A stretch of DNA of 29,667 nucleotides from Alteromonadaceae bacterium UBA2620 (GTDB lineage Bacteria; Pseudomonadota; Gammaproteobacteria; Enterobacterales; Alteromonadaceae): positions 1-29,667 of the forward strand of contig DDJQ01000109.1 in assembly GCA_002339125.1 (NCBI GenBank), in the 5' to 3' direction. A program made the position numbers and the translations under genes. Within the stretch, counting starts at the first letter, position 1, and every line of letters begins with the position of its first letter. A model generated the notes under the pieces. It saw only the letters and a program-made list of their open reading frames with translations. It ran no database searches and was not told where the DNA came from. Positions 29,462 through 29,667 of this stretch are shown here, in pieces.

Positions 29462-29667
29462 AACGTTTCCTCAGTCTTTCTTATTATTGCTGTAATCGTT
29501 GCCCACCTTGCAATGGACGACGACTACAGTCCGGCAGTCCGTGACCGGAAGTTATTGGCTCTGGAGGCCATTATTTTTATAGCGGCAGTTTACCTTAAAT
29601 CGATTCCCTTTGGCAGAGTTGGCGACTTTTAGCAGCAAAATTCACGATCGAGTAGGAGGGAGTTTCG

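Noticed and set aside
29530..29549. TCCGG/CCGGA inverted repeat and CAGTCCG direct repeat upstream of the AbgT gene
   Set aside because: Short arms with a 10-nt loop. Not better than expected by chance without supporting context.

Overview
The window looks like a piece of chromosome from a marine, Alteromonas-like gammaproteobacterium (inference). Several proteins match E. coli family members almost end to end (YdhF-like reductase, YaeR, FolE, FolM, UbiG, PhnA/YjdM). There is also a TonB-dependent receptor with a divergent AraC regulator, and an amylosucrase, an enzyme known from Alteromonas and Neisseria. Coding density is high and base composition is even. I saw no insertion sequence, phage gene, tRNA, rRNA or CRISPR array.

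Layout. 1-3010: a TonB-dependent receptor cut by the left edge, with a divergent AraC regulator. 3040-3180: three hairpins, one REP-like and one a strong bidirectional terminator. 3170-5775: PhnA-like zinc-ribbon protein and lipocalin (minus), then aldo/keto reductase and YaeR-like VOC protein (plus). 5772-9001: ROK fructokinase divergent from amylosucrase across 395 bp carrying operator-like palindromes. 9323-11133: small zinc-ribbon protein with a long leader, then divergent folE and folM (pterin synthesis). 11216-13151: aguA-aguB, converting agmatine to putrescine. 13153-19436: the ligase-associated DNA repair set (PdeM phosphoesterase and Lhr-like helicase on minus; MBL exonuclease and ATP-dependent ligase on plus), with a small lipoprotein gene between the halves. 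19448-20056: glutathione S-transferase behind a perfect palindrome. 20202-23646: heme oxygenase, bacteriophytochrome kinase and single-domain response regulator, a red/far-red light-sensing operon. 23825-26240: acetolactate synthase-like enzyme and ubiG. 26324-27813: ferrochelatase and a DUF4112 membrane protein. 27881-29461: AbgT-family transporter.

How the genes fit together. Amylosucrase releases fructose from sucrose and the ROK kinase can phosphorylate it. AguA makes N-carbamoylputrescine and AguB hydrolyses it to putrescine. FolE and FolM act at the start and end of the tetrahydromonapterin route. BphO makes the biliverdin that BphP binds, and BphP can pass phosphate to the receiver protein. 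The four repair enzymes form a known co-occurring set. No plainly undescribed system is evident. The best leads are the small lipoprotein inside the repair cluster, a near-identical palindrome in two promoter regions, the palindrome before the GST gene, the leader of the zinc-ribbon gene, and the unusually high share of TTG starts.
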